Origin: Paramarasmius palmivorus
Lineage: Eukaryota > Basidiomycota > Agaricomycetes > Agaricales > Marasmiaceae
Assembly: GCA_037176845.1 (NCBI GenBank)
Contig: JAYKXP010000069.1
Span: 1 to 64,000 of the forward strand
Length of the DNA: 64,000 nucleotides
Direction of reading: 5' to 3'
Shown: piece after piece, positions 48,600-60,464 of the stretch
Layout: the number at the start of each line of letters is the position of its first letter
How positions within the stretch are numbered: position 1 is the first letter of the stretch
Made by a program: the position numbers and the translations under genes
The notes under the pieces: model-generated
The model's database searches: none
Seen by the model: only the letters and a program-made list of their open reading frames with translations
What the model was told of the DNA's origin: nothing

Positions 48600-49790
48600 G
48601 AACCGGCGTCGCCGCAAATCATCATACAAGAGTAGCAAACCCAATCTCGAGATCTTCTGCCTGAGTTCCTGTTGCCAGAGGACGAATATGAGCTGCAGAA
48701 CAATAGTAGATAGGAAGAATTTACCGACCGGGTTGAACGCTTGAGCCTCGAGCCATAGTCATTCCCGCTAACAAAAGTTCCGCATCCTGAGAGCGAGTTC
48801 AGCGTGGTTTTCGAAATAGGCTACCACACACGTTTACCTTCAACAGCGCGTGGTGTAGCCTACATCACCGACCCGATCCCACATTGTTAGATACGCGCAT
48901 GAGTTCCAAATCCGATGTCTTCGCTTTGCGTTGATGAAAATTGCTGTCTAGTGCCATGCTAGTTGAAACAACGAGGTATCAATAACGAAAGAGATACAAC
49001 GAGAGGAGCAGATTTACCGATTTTCGCGTTGGAACGCTGCACATCTCGAATTCTTCTCTTGATCTTTTACCTCTTCTCGAACTAGGTGGTGTATCCTGGC
49101 CGAGACCTAGAGCTCGAACATCATGTCACCTATTCATCGATGAGAAATGTTGATCGTTCTATGGCCTTGCGCTAAACACAAAGATCAGCGAAAAAGAAGT
49201 GTAATATGGAGAAGGATCGAGACGTACCTGCCAGTAAAGACATTCATTCGCCGGTATCAGCGAACCGCTACCAGCACTGAGGTCCATCCCAAATGTTCTG
49301 AGCCGCTCCTTCTAAACCTCGCCTGCACCCAATATGTCGTCCTTCACAGATCAAATCCAGTATCCAGATGCTATCGAGCCAAAAGAAGGATCAATTTGCT
49401 GGATTGTCGCCGTGTCGAAACCTTGTCGAAACCTGCCGTTTTGGCAGAAAAGTTCCGGATACGTGATAGGTATAGACACCTCAAGGTTAGTTGAAGCTTC
49501 AACGTTAAGTCCTCGAAGGAACGACGACACCTAGGAGGAATCCGGGATCGAGGTGAAGGCCAAACCCTTCCACGGGAACACCAGCGCGGAAACCAGACCT
49601 GTGGGCTCGTGGATTGGAACTTGATGTGGATATAACACCCAGAATTACCACTCTCAAGCCCAATTCCTCGACGATGTAGTGAGGCAAGCACCCACATCTA
49701 CATCCAGGCCTCTTCATGCGACCTAGATGGCTAGGACGACCTGAGCTCTCAGCGTAAGGTACGGATTTGGAGGATATGGGAAAGGGTGAA
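48600..49790. repeat. Segmental duplicate of about 35.6-36.8 kb
   Basis: Landmarks match those listed for the partner copy. It includes an F2-like stretch (AGTAAAGACATTCATTCGCC at 49233) shared with 36244. Minus frames such as 49505-49717 are broken. Confidence 0.5.
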
Positions 49791-49799
49791 ATTGCGAGA

Positions 49800-50756
49800 T
49801 AGGATGGGGGTGGATGGTTTGCTGGTGCTGCCAGACCGAGACAGTACTAGTTGCGTCTCGAGGAGGAAGCAGGTGCACCCGTACTGGCGTAACGACAGCA
49901 TAGTAACGAAGAGCGTTGTTCCTGAGTTTGCCGAGTTGACTGAAAGCCTGAAGCTGAGACTCTGCGAGGTTTTCGTCGCCGCTGTAGGTTATAGGATGTC
50001 AGTAAGGCGTGTTACAAGAGCGGTGAGCGGCGAGTACCTACCCTGGATGTTAGAACTAACAAATCCAACTTGAATTTGATCATCTGCTGCATCCCGCGGG
50101 CCTTTAGATTTAGGCCTATCATCAACGCGGTACCACCATGAGCATGCTCCCGACTTGAGGGAATGGACGGTAAAAGAGTCAATAATGGGCGTGAGCAAAG
50201 GGAGTGTGCAGACTTCGTAGTGCTTGGGGGATCCATGGTTGCAGTACGGAAGTCGATAGTCTCGTGGAGAAGCTTGTACTGCCGAGTGTTGAGAGGTGGG
50301 GCCGTGAAACGTGCACCGTGACAACTAGGACGCGGGGGTTGGCGCACAGGCCACCGGACGCGTTGTAATGGGAGTGGGAGGCATTAATAGAAAGTGTAGA
50401 CCCTATGTCGCGTGAGTAACGCAACTGGAAGCTAGTCTTGCTGGCTGGGATCGTGTGGAGGCTACTGTAGCGGTTTGAGTGCTAAGAAACTAAAAATCGG
50501 GTCGAGAAGGTGTCGAGGGGCGCGTTTGAGAAGTGTGATGAAGGATAACACATCTTCGGAGGTATAGATAGCGTGCTGAGCTTGTGATTACCTAGGAGGA
50601 GCCATGAGTGATAATTAAAAAATGTAGTAGTCGGTAGCGTACATACCAGAATCTCGATTACACACCTTTGATGATTTGGACTTGCAGTCGATCCTTTTGG
50701 AATGCTGGAAGGTATATTATTATTAGATCAAATAACGACGCAAATAAACAGTTGAA
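49800..50756 (-). pseudogene. M-type gene remnant
   Basis: DDQIQVGFVSSNIQG runs to a GTAGGT donor at about 50042. The intron contains ACGCCTTACTGACAT. The exon at about 50180-50390 corresponds to the SYRNRE exon region but is heavily rearranged. Distal exons near 50.5-50.7 kb keep GTATGT donors. Confidence 0.35.
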
Positions 50757-50865
50757 CATACCTCTATAGGCCTGCAGAGACAAACACCGTTTGAACGAGG
50801 TGGTCGTTTTGGAAAGAAAAGTGCCGGCGGCGAACCCGCTTACACCTTTACCACTTTGACCCTAG
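50757..50865 (+). repeat. L block copy
   Basis: GTTTGAACGAGGTGGTCG, TTTTGGAAAGAAAAGTGCCG and GCGGCGAACCCGCTTACACC are present. Confidence 0.55.
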
Positions 50866-51250
50866 TTTCCTCACGCATCCTCCAAGGAATCCAATTCAGC
50901 ATGCCCTACTCTTTCCCAATGTCGTGACAGGTATGTATTCTTCATCCTACATCCCTCAGTGCTGTACGCTCAACCCATTGCACAGGAAAAAACTATACAT
51001 CATGTCTTCAACTTCAATACTCTAACCTGTTTCAGTGCTCACAAGAGAGATCTTGCTGGCTAAATGACTACAAAAAGATGCGTTTACAACGCTCAGCTTA
51101 CATCCCACTCTCATAGCCTCTACATCTCAACACGCCCTCACGCGTATTCCCATAGTCCCAAATCTATCATGCTCCTTGTCAACTACGCTCGGTACTGGTC
51201 GGCCAACCCCCAAAGACTGAAGGTACGCCCTTTCTACCGATGTCATCCCC
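50866..51250 (+). pseudogene. P-type X exon remnant
   Basis: GGAATCCAATTCAGCATGCC, a GTATGT..CACAG intron (about 50931-50985) and a diverged X exon follow the L block. Y-like text beyond 51100 is poor. Confidence 0.35.
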
Positions 51251-52300
51251 AATCTCACCATCTAAGTTCCATAGTTTTAAGATATCGACATCAGGAGCGG
51301 GGAGTAGTAGAGGCGCACAGAGCGTTTGAAGGACAGAACAGTTTTCGTGTGCTGTAACAATACTCAAACGTATTGGCCGCAGCATAAACTAGTACTCCTG
51401 CGACATAGCGTTCGATATCTTCTGATATTCATGATATCTGGTGCAATACAAACACGGTTCTGTACCAAAAAATCACCTGCAGCCATTGATTTTGTGTGCC
51501 ATGATTCAATCCCTACTTCATACAGCAAGCGAATAGGCATTAACATTGCCCGTGTCTTCGAGCTACAAGGAATACGCAGGACAGTCAGCAAATCAATCGA
51601 ACGAGAAAACAAACGACATACCATCGATACAGGCGTCAGATGCCACTCTGAGACTAAAGCCATCACCATTGAGCGAAACCGACTGCCAGAGCTGGTGCGG
51701 TCCACCGAGTACCTGCTCCTTCCTCCTTGCTACACCCCCAGTTGGCGAAGCATAGGCCGCAGATGGTGTCTGTATACGGTGCGAATGTACGCTCGCTCCC
51801 TTGAAGTCATCGTCTCCCCTTACGCCCACGCTATCTCTTCACCCCCATCCCAATCCATACCCCCACACCCACCAACACCCATATCATCTACGGCCAACGT
51901 TCCAATCCTGACCTGTAACAAGTCCAAACCCGAAGAAAGAACGCCCAGTTTGGGAGCTGGGGGTGGATATGGGGGTAAGGTTCAGCTGTAGGTGTATCAA
52001 CAGCGAGACCTCGTCTACACCCGCATCTCTTCGGTAAAACGAACATGAAGGAATCCAGCGCGCTGTTTAGGATGGGGGGACCCGAATTGAGGAGGAGGTA
52101 GTAAGTTGGTAGTTGGTAGACATCCCCAGCATTCTACTCGGGTGCCGTATCGATGAAGAGGAGGCTGTGTGGTTGGGAGGACTTGGATCTTTCGCGTATA
52201 TCGGTGTGACTGGGAGTTAAAGGTGCGGAGGTCAGCAAACGGGTAGAAAAAGAATGAAAAAGGTACACACATTGGGCGTTAGCGTAAGCTTAAGATTAGT
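51251..52300 (-). pseudogene. Unassigned remnant with one clear intron
   Basis: On minus, GGPHQLWQSVSLNGDGFSLR and ASDACID run to a GTATGT donor. A 59-nt intron (51563-51621) ends TTGTAG, and the next exon reads RRHGQC before a stop. The 221-aa plus frame (51326-51991) is antisense to this and I consider it a shadow. No recognised domain. Confidence 0.3.
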
Positions 52301-52874
52301 ATCCTTCCTCGACGGTCTTTTTTGCCTTGCTACCAGCTCTTCGTCGGCAAGAAACCCATTCTTGGCTCGGTTAGGTGGGGCACAATAACCCGAGGGGATA
52401 GCAAAATAGGTTGGACGATTTGATAGGATGCGCGAGGGACGAGGTCGAGGAAGTCGTGTAAAGGTTGTCTTTCAGCGGAGTCCGAGTTTCCGAGACATCT
52501 GAGACCTTGGGCCAGTCGTCGTAGAGAGTATAGAATGTTCATTTTGAGTGTTTGAGTTTAGGTAGTCGGGCTGGCGTTAGGTGTGGTGAACAAATGTATG
52601 TCCGTTCATGGCTTGAACGCGTTTTTGCGAGGGAGACAGGTAGTTGTTGGGACAAAGATGTGGCGGAATATATTTTTGGTAGGTGTATATGATGAATTGG
52701 GGGCTGCTTGCGTAGGAGGAGCAATGAGCAACGACGAAAAACATAGAGACAAGAGGTAGCGTACATATCAAAAGTCCAGAAAATCCTATAACGCCTCGGG
52801 TGGTACTTAAAATCGATTTTGTTGAGCTATTGGCGGGTATGAGAATGGAAAAGGTGAGTAGGGAATGATTGAAC
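52301..52874 (-). pseudogene. M-type distal exons left of the 52.9-kb L block
   Basis: An exon around 52720 (GAGCAATGAGCAACGACG on plus) and a GATATGTACGCT donor region match 23.3 and 31.2 kb. The frame 52539-52766 reads through the intron. Confidence 0.3.
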
Positions 52875-52960
52875 GTACATGAACGCGTTGAAGGAGGTGA
52901 TGGTTTGAGAGAAAGCCAAGCGCCGCGGCGAACGCTTTCACTTTGACCACCATGTCACCT
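52875..52960 (+). repeat. L block copy, near-twin of 23421-23495
   Basis: GAACGCGTTGAAGGAGGTG, GAGAAAGCCAAGCGCCGCGG and TTGACCACCATGTCACC match the 23.4-kb copy almost base for base. Confidence 0.6.
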
Positions 52961-53690
52961 TTCCTCAAAGAGCTCTAGTCTCCCATGCACGTTTCCAATA
53001 GGTACGTCTACACATTCTATGTTTCTAGCATTGCGGTTGATCCTCAGGGTAAAACACTCAACGTTCCGTGTTGATGAAGTGTACGTTCCCGACACTTCAA
53101 CGCGTTTCCCATTCCCATATCGTATTCACAGGCCTTGGTTCACTATCGAGCACTCAGCCAGCTCTTTCAACTCGATAGTCAAACCCATACCTATGACTAG
53201 TTGCTTCAGCTCTACCGCAACCGCCGCCGATTACGCTCGAGGCTCATGGCCCAAAGTTCCAGCGATGTCAAGCTAGGTTGGGATGCTCTCGGGGAAGAAG
53301 ACCATCATACACTACTAGGCAAATGTGCGCTCCACGTCTTATGCCTCTACTCCCCATGTTGATACCGAATTCACGGATAAATTTGAGCTTCAGTATTAAA
53401 TCCTTCGCGTCACTGATAGCACTCGAAGTCCCTGTCATTTCGCTAGCAGCTACAATGCAGACCTGTTTTCTGCTACTAAACCATCGAGTGCGACTCCTTC
53501 GAACTGCGAAGAATGTCTACGATCAACGCTCCGGCTTCAAGTCGTCCTGCCACTCGTTGCTGCCTCGCTACACCACCTGGTTGAGTACCATAGCTCGTAC
53601 TCCATCGCCATCTGTGCGCGTAGCTCCCAGTCAACTATGCTCACCCTAACCTTCCATTTCAATACTTGGTATTGGATGCTGCGCTAGTTG
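52961..53690 (+). other. Sequence right of the 52.9-kb L block, no intact gene
   Basis: The P exon start (ATGTCACCTTTCC) runs into TAG after eight codons. Frames at 53019-53276 and 53278-53649 have no matching copies elsewhere that I could find. Confidence 0.25.
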
Positions 53691-53699
53691 GGACACAGT

Positions 53700-54455
53700 G
53701 AGGAAAGAGCTGTAAGAAGAGGAGCGGACGTACGTATACCAGTAGCCGTGTTGAAAGCTTGCGCATCTTGTGGATATTCATCTCTGCTTAGCCTGAACCA
53801 TTAACACGTTCATTTATAGGTACGGTGTCTTGTTAAATCAGAGAGTAACCTAGTGCTAAACATAAGTATCAGCGAGGCGAAGCGTTAAGTATGTGTAGAT
53901 TCAAGACATACCCGCGAGGAGGTTGATTCGCTAACATCAACGAAGCGCTACCAGCCACGAAGTTCGACGCCATCCCAAAGGTTTTCAGGTTCCTTTCTAA
54001 CCTTCGGCATACCTGCACCCGATACGCCGTCCTCCACGGACTAAACACAATACCTAGGAACCACAAAGGAGACGAAGGGGATTGTCATCAATTTGCTGGA
54101 TCGTAGGCGTGCTGGAACCTAGGCAAAAGCTACTGTCCTGTCCGGAAAGTTCGAGATAAACGATATGTATTGAACCCTTGAGGCTTGTCGAGAGTTTAAC
54201 GTTTAGCAGCAATAGAAAGGTGTTGGGTGAGCAATGCCGATGAAGGATGATACGCTCTAGGAGGCATAGACGGCATTTCTTTTGGCTCGTACTTGGGTAA
54301 GAGAAGCTATGAGCGACAGCAAAAAAACGGTGAGAGTAAGGTACATACCGAAGTCCTGGCTCATGCCTTGAACGGTTCCAACTTGGTGTGGAATTCACTG
54401 AGTTACTCTAGAATGTATATTAGATCCAGGAAATATGTACGGTAGAAGAGTTGAA
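53700..54455 (-). pseudogene. F2-type remnant, copy 3
   Basis: The run from CAGTAGCCGTGTTGAAAGC (53740) to 54200 parallels 25.24-25.7 kb. Minus exon text is IVYLELSGQDSSFCLGSSTP and TIQQIDDNPLRLLCGS, the clearest version of this family. It stops at 54056 beside another frame (VFSPWRTAYRVQV). Confidence 0.4.
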
Positions 54456-54845
54456 TGTACCGTTATAGTACCGCGAATAGACGGACATACATAGTTGAAC
54501 GAGGTGGTCGTTTTGCGGGGAGCGCGTTTGAGAATGTGATTAGACGGCGGTTTGGGCTCATAGTTGCCTAGGAACAGCAATGAGTTACGATGAAAAACGT
54601 GGAAAGTAGCACATAGTATACCAACAGTCGTAGTCATACCTCGAATGATTCTATCTTGACGTGTATCTTGGAACATTATTGTTGAGTTACTAAGAGGTAC
54701 GTTAGATCCAAGAATGACATGCAGAAAACAGCTGAACCCACCTTTGTATGCCCAAAGAACCTCAAGACAAACTATACTTTCGTTTCTACAGCCCAAGGAA
54801 AAGACATATACAGCCCGGATCTCCCTCAATCCAATGTTTGATCGT
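54456..54845. pseudogene. Partial L block and adjoining M fragments
   Basis: GAACGAGGTGGTCGTTTTGC (54503) is followed at once by GGGGAGCGCGTTTGAGAA, which elsewhere lies several hundred bases away in the M distal exon. This marks a deletion junction. A second M second-exon copy lies near 54660-54690. Confidence 0.4.
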
Positions 54846-54849
54846 CCTT

Positions 54850-55406
54850 CGTCGAGCTAGCTTCGGAAAAAAACTGCAATCTCTCCAAAGAAGCCTCAAG
54901 TTCTAAGCCCGAGTCAGTCATCAATCAAGACCTCGAACCATGTACATACCTCACTGAACCATGTCCAGGAACTTCGAAGCAACCTTCGAGGCGAATAGAA
55001 GCCCGAATTAGGTCGCCTCTGCCGATATCGGGAATTCAGCCAGACTTCTACCTTCTTTCGAAGATAGGAATAGTGGAGGCGAGGAAGGCGAAGAGAACGT
55101 CAGAGAACTTCCGAAGCCGCATTGCAAAGACACCGCTCTGACGTCGTGTCCGCTGGAAGAAGCGATTACTTTTACTGCGATGAGATCTTGGTGTCTGGGG
55201 TGTAGTGAAGCATGCTCCGGATCCGAGAACGACTGAGAGCGAGCCAGGCCTACTCTAGAACGCAGGATGATAACTCCAAAACCCTGCTCCTTGCGTGAAT
55301 ACCGCGATTTCGGTAAAGGTTGAATGGTAGTGTCATGGCCTTAGGTAGTCGTATCTTGAAGTCTATACTACCGAACCGTTTTAGATCTGTTAGAGCCCCA
55401 AAACCA
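54850..55406 (-). pseudogene. Duplicate of the 40.6-41.2 kb remnant
   Basis: Shares GAGTCAGTCATC (54909), ACATACCTCACTGA (54944) and GAGGCGAATAGAAGCCC (54979) with the 40.6-kb copy, with short deletions. Confidence 0.35.
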
Positions 55407-55900
55407 CGAACATGTAGCGGTCAAACGTACCGCTTTGGGGTGAGGAGCCAAACACTCTTCCACCTTTACCACCACCACCTCTTTCCTCACCCAACCATGC
55501 TCCTTCAAGGATTGCAATTCAACATGCCCGCATCTTTTCCGACGGTGCAAAAGCCACGTGTATCTCCTCCTACATCCCTGGTAGCTCTCTCGACTCATGA
55601 TCATCTCCCAGCGCAAAACTACGCGTCATGGACCTGACCTCAACATTCCGGCCTCCTTTGTTGCTTAGAGTGTGATTTCGCTGGGTGAATGACGACGAAA
55701 AGGTGCGTTTACAACGTTCCAGGTTTTTCAGTTGGTTGGTACATCCGAAGATGATGGAGCAGCCGATACGATGTCCGAGAGTACCGTGCTACTCTAACCG
55801 TATATCGCGAGCGGTAATCGGAAGCTCAAACCTGAGCCTAGATTCCACGAAGATGGCGGTGCATGTGAGGGGTACTGAGGAACGATAATAAAGAAGCTTC
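55407..55900 (+). pseudogene. L block and P-type first exons
   Basis: The L block is partly deleted (GAGCCAAACACTCTTCC). A P first exon reads MLLQGLQFNMPASFPTVQK from 55498, the clearest P start in the window. Its donor is changed from GTACGT to CCACGT. The X exon lies after CAG at about 55613. Confidence 0.4.
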
Positions 55901-57473
55901 ACTTGGCCGACTCGAGCTGTTGTTCGGTAGTGAAGTGATAGGCTCGTGGATGAAGTAGCTAGGGAAGAGGTTTAGCATGACGCTGCGGTGTGCTCCTTTT
56001 CCGACTGACCTTGTACCTCAATCTTTTGCGCGGTAATCTATCTGATCTATTCCAAAGCTCGCGCTAATCCAAGGGTTCAGTGAAAGGGAATGATATGTTT
56101 AGAAGGATTGTGACGTACCGCTTAGTACCTTGAGGATGTGCAAAGCCATCGGAGGTGAACCGTCACCGTGTAAAAGCATGTGGTTGTACGCCCTTCCAAA
56201 TGTTTGGTCACCGTTCCTGACCCTTGGCATCTCTACCTCCCATCCTGATACTCCGTGAGCAGAACCACGGCAGGTGAACCGATACGGTGCCAGTTCGCTG
56301 ATCAAGACATGGGCATGAAAGAAAGAGGTTTTCGTCTCTCTGCCGTCGTTGGTGATGTCTCGACACTTTGACACGAGGCCTTGAAGTGTGGAGTACCACC
56401 GATAATGAGCAGTGATAATCCCAGTCAGGAGACAGCACCGGCGTTTGACGCGAAATCCACCGCGAGAATGTCGATATTGAAAACTGATTCTCTGGTTCGT
56501 GCGTTGAACCTTACGACTGCAGGTGAGCACAATCCTCTTGGCCACAAGCTGCCGAGCCCGAAACGCTATCGATATCAATGATTAACTGAACGTGTGAGGC
56601 CCAGAATCCAAATATGAGAAGTCGTGTTCCCAAGGCACTGAGCACGGCTTTAGAGAGATGATGCACAGGCAAGAGCTCGATCTTCTTGAGTCGGCTGAGA
56701 TGCGAAAGCTGAAGATGCTGCTGTAGAAGGATGAAAGTCAACAAGACGCGCTGAAAAAGCAAGGAACACTAAGTACTCACCCAAAACGGTGCTCTAAGTT
56801 CCTTGGAAACCAGTCAGACTCTGGTTCTGACACAGTCTTGGTACCGATGAATTTTCATAACCAGGCGTGACCCAGCATCTACATTCGAGTGCGCGAGGAA
56901 AACGGCAGACAAGGGCAAGCGGAGCGGTAATCGCTGTGCGATGACAACGAAGACATCTACAGGTACCAAATACGGCGGTAAGATGACTGTTGCTTCGTAG
57001 GAGAATGCTTGGAAAAGAGTGATGTGGATGTGGTCCAGCGAATCCGAGACGATAGCGTTCTGGATCGTGGATTAAGAAGTAGAGATAGAACATATCGGGT
57101 GTAGTGGTAGACCTGTAGCCCGAGTTGATTGAGTGGTGGAAGTCTACGATTTGTAGTTGTGAGAAGTTCCATTGCTATAGCCTTTGGAGACGTGTAGGCG
57201 ATTGGGAACAGTGGTGACGGGCGTCGGGAAGCGTGTTTGAGAAGGGATAAAGTCGGTAAAGGTTGCAACGCAACGCAAAAGATACACCGTAAGAGGTGCA
57301 AGTAAAAATTTGAGCCTATCCTTGCGTAGGAGTGAGTAACTACGAAAGGCATTGAGTGAGAGCAGTAGCGTACGAGAATCGTGTCAAGCTTTCGGTTTCG
57401 AACTTGCAGTCCCTTGAGGGACTTTCCTGAAGGTATATTAGATTGAAAACAATGCACAGGAAATGGTTGAGCT
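55901..57473 (-). pseudogene. Unassigned and M-type remnants left of unit 5
   Basis: A 159-aa minus frame (56099-56578, starting MISIAFRARQLVAKRI) overlaps alternative frames, and I cannot assign it. An M-type branch block (CAACAAGACGCGCTGAAAAAG) lies at 56738. The distal M exons at 57.2-57.45 kb lead to the L block at 57474. Confidence 0.3.
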
Positions 57474-57580
57474 GACCTTTGTAGCATCGTGAACAGCCGA
57501 ACATGCTTTGAACATGATTGTTTGGAGGAGAGAAGTGCCGGCGGCAAACACGCGCCTTTACCACCACCTCCTTTTTCCTC
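57474..57580 (+). repeat. L block copy (unit 5 left border)
   Basis: GATTGTTTGGAGGAGAGAAG, TGCCGGCGGCAAACACG and TTTACCACCACCTCC are present. Confidence 0.6.
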
Positions 57581-58690
57581 AGCCAACCATGTTCCTCCAA
57601 GGATTCTAATACGCGATACCTGCCTCTCTTTCAAGGCAATAATAGGTACGTGTATATCCCCCTACATCCCTGGTAGCTCTCTAAACCTATTTCTCAGCGC
57701 AAAACTACGCGTCATGCCCTCGACCTCAACGACCTCTTCTGTAGCTCTGAGCGGGCATTTCGCTGGCTGAATAACTACGAAAGGTACGTATCCAACACTT
57801 CAGCTGAATTCTCGCTCTAATAGCCTCAACTCCACCTAGGGTTTGATCTTGAAGCATCTAACGCGCGCGCGCGACCTCAATACCACCAAGAACACCCTTG
57901 CGCATACCCTCGTAGCTCCAGCTCTACCGTGCCTCCCATCTGCTATACCCCTCTCTCCCCTGCCTCTACTTCCAGTCTACTCCTGCAAGAAGAATCGTCA
58001 CATTCATCTCCACACACCCAACCGGCACCGACATCCCAAGTTCACTCCCCGAGGCTCCAAGAGTCCAGCTTTGGGTTCATCGTCACTCAGTATTCAAACT
58101 CGGCTTTTAACGGAGAGTCGATGCCTAGTGAACCCTATCAGCCAGGTTATAGCAAGGTGAGCACCGTTTTTCCATGTTCACACCGTAGGATGCTTTTACT
58201 CACTCCACCATAGCCTACTTAGATTCCGACACATCTCCAACCCAAACAACTACGTGGATAACAACACACCTCCGCCCCCGCCGCAGTGGATGTTCCTGCA
58301 TTCATGGCTTTCGACGATCGCCTACTGCCCCGTGAACTTCCAAGTACAACCCTTAGCGACGGTATAGATGCCATCCTCCAACGTTGGGTGCAGAGGCGAT
58401 TTCGCGATATTGGGGATCCGAGCTCTGGGAATTGTACCGACATTTGACTGGTCGTTAGCTGGGATGGTCGTCAATTTGGTCCTTGGTCAGTTGAGGATGG
58501 AGGTCAAGACTCAAAAAGCCCCTCAGAAGAAGCGGCCAGTGAACTGGAAGTAATATATCTATCACCAATCTGCTTGTCAAGGCGCTGATGCTGTTCTAAG
58601 GCAGCGTTATACGAAGAAAGCTCGAACCTCGAGACCTCCTTCCATTTAGGGAAGGATGCTTACTACATATAGACATCAACACGACGTTGC
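57581..58690 (+). pseudogene. P-type gene remnant, unit 5, with the longest open Y exon
   Basis: The X exon (57707 on; RHALDLNDLFCSSERAF) splices in phase at GTACGT..CTAG to the Y exon 57840-58156. Y is fully open (FDLEASNARARPQYHQEHPC to EPYQPGYSK) and ends at a GTGAGC donor. The W exon after CTTAG (about 58222) meets a stop after twelve codons in phase 0, although its distal text (CCATCCTCCAACGTTGG) is present. First exon MFLQGF also stops. Ser/Pro/Gln-rich Y suggests a disordered segment; no domain seen. Confidence 0.45.
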
Positions 58691-58699
58691 TATCCGCTA

Positions 58700-60464
58700 C
58701 TTTACAAGCTGTTGGGTGTAAAAGATCTCGCCGCAGTCAGAGTGCCACCATTATCTAACTTGAACGTGTATATTAAAGTATCATGCGACGGCATATGGCC
58801 TTTTGGTATGATTGGGTATAGGTATAGGTACAGGTACAGGTACAGGAGTTCAAAGTCGACAAGGAAGGTTTGCCGCATGTATTGTAGAAAATACGTGTCA
58901 TTGAATAGATGACATGAAAAGTATGATCGGTAGGAAGAGTATACGTAGTCGTATCCAGAAGCAGCAGCAAAAAAGGCGCCTCCCCGATTTTGAGATCCAT
59001 GCAATACCCAGAAGGTGGTAGGTATCTTCAATAACGGCTGTGGGCAAGGCTTCGGGTCGCTGACCGTCTTTGACTGGTTCTAAATGTTCATACTGTAAAC
59101 GAAACAACATCAACATCAGTCAAGAGCAGAAAAAAAGAGAGAGTACCCACCGAGGCTTACTCTATAATGCTCCATTATCCGCCGCTTTCTCCTCAATCAA
59201 GCCCAATCCATCATCCCTCCCATCCCTGTCGATGGCAACCTACGTAGGCGTAGGATGGTCTTCATCGCGCACCCAAATGATGTCCTGCCACGTATTGTGC
59301 CGACAGCTGTCGATTTTACTTCGGGAACTTGGTGTAGACCAGGCTAAATGGTCTCATTCGTTGAGCGAAGAAGGATTGGAGCCAGAGCCTCGATTGAGGT
59401 GGAGCTGGGGGCGTGCATGCTTCAAGATGTGGGAACCGAAGAAGTGGAAGCTTCGTTTGGTGTTGGTAGAACAACCAGTTCATGCAGCCCAGGAAAATAG
59501 GCTTGGAGTAGGGGGTTAAGAGGTTGGGATTGGGAGGGGTATGACTACGAGGCGGTAGGAGGGCGGAAAGTTGACGTTTGGATATCGAGGAGGAAGGACC
59601 ATAGTAAGGTGATAGGGAACACCGTTCTTTCCAAGCCGCCGCTTTGATCAAAAGGCTACGACCGTATTTTAGCGAGGTCTCATTGCTGCTAGAGCCGATA
59701 CATTCAGTAAGACGCGTCGAAAAAGTGGGGGACAGCATGCGCTCACCATAGTGTTATGCCAACAAACCCAGCACAGCCGTCGATTCTACCATACACATTC
59801 TTCTATCCATGAGCCTATGATCACCCCATGAACCCCCATGAGCCCATTTGCGACTTGGTGAAGTGGTCGACACAATGCCCCATAGCTAGTGCGAGCAAAG
59901 GGAGCAGGTGTAATTGCATAGGCTTGGGGTTCTCGGTTGCAGTAAAAGGGCCATATATGGAGAAGTAGGTTGGGATTATTGCGAAGGCGTTATTCCTGCG
60001 GAGTCTTGAGAGGTGGAGATGGGAAACATGCAGCGTGAAGACCACGATGCAGGGCTAGAGTACATGTCGTTGGATGCGTTGTATCGGGAGTAGGAGGAAG
60101 AAAAGGGACGTGTATAGCTATTAGCCCATATTGCGGAAGGAGAGAGGTTGCAGCCTGGGTCGAGGGAGTTGAGGCTCTGTGGATGGTACTGTCGCAGTTT
60201 TACCTTGAAGTGGGAATGGGGTCGTAGTGGTGTCGAGGAGCGTGTCTGAAATGTGCATGGATTATAATATATCTTTGAAGGCTTAGATGGCATTTTGGGG
60301 CTTGCACTTGGGTAGCTATAGGAGAGCTATGAGCAAGGGTGAAAAACATCGAGAATAGTGAACATACCGACAGTCGTACCTCTTGAGGTATATCTTGTAT
60401 TTGACTTTTATGAGCTTCTGAAAGGTATTTTAGATCTAAGAACAGTATACAGAAAGTTTGAACA
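58700..60464 (-). pseudogene. M-type gene remnant, unit 5
   Basis: Includes TQVQAPKCHLSLQRYIIIHA (about 60200-60320), the FYCNREPQAYAITPAPFAR-type exon (about 59880-59950) and the branch block ACGCGTCTTACTGAAT (59704-59720). A long open exon follows, NETSLKYGRSLLIKAAAW to about 59316. That exon is open for more than 120 codons, the longest in this family, but upstream exons contain stops (for example TAA in LLA*HYG). Confidence 0.45.
58815..58844 (+). repeat. Hexanucleotide tandem repeat
   Basis: Five copies of GGTAYA in a row (two GGTATA, three GGTACA), inside the M remnant. Confidence 0.8.

Noticed and set aside
51326..51991. 221-aa plus-strand reading frame
   Set aside because: The opposite strand carries a typical 59-nt intron with borders in this stretch. 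The plus frame has no copies or motif and reads across it.
57860..57875. CG dinucleotide run as a CpG or Z-DNA element
   Set aside because: Only about six CG units, within an exon, with no conservation in the other copies.
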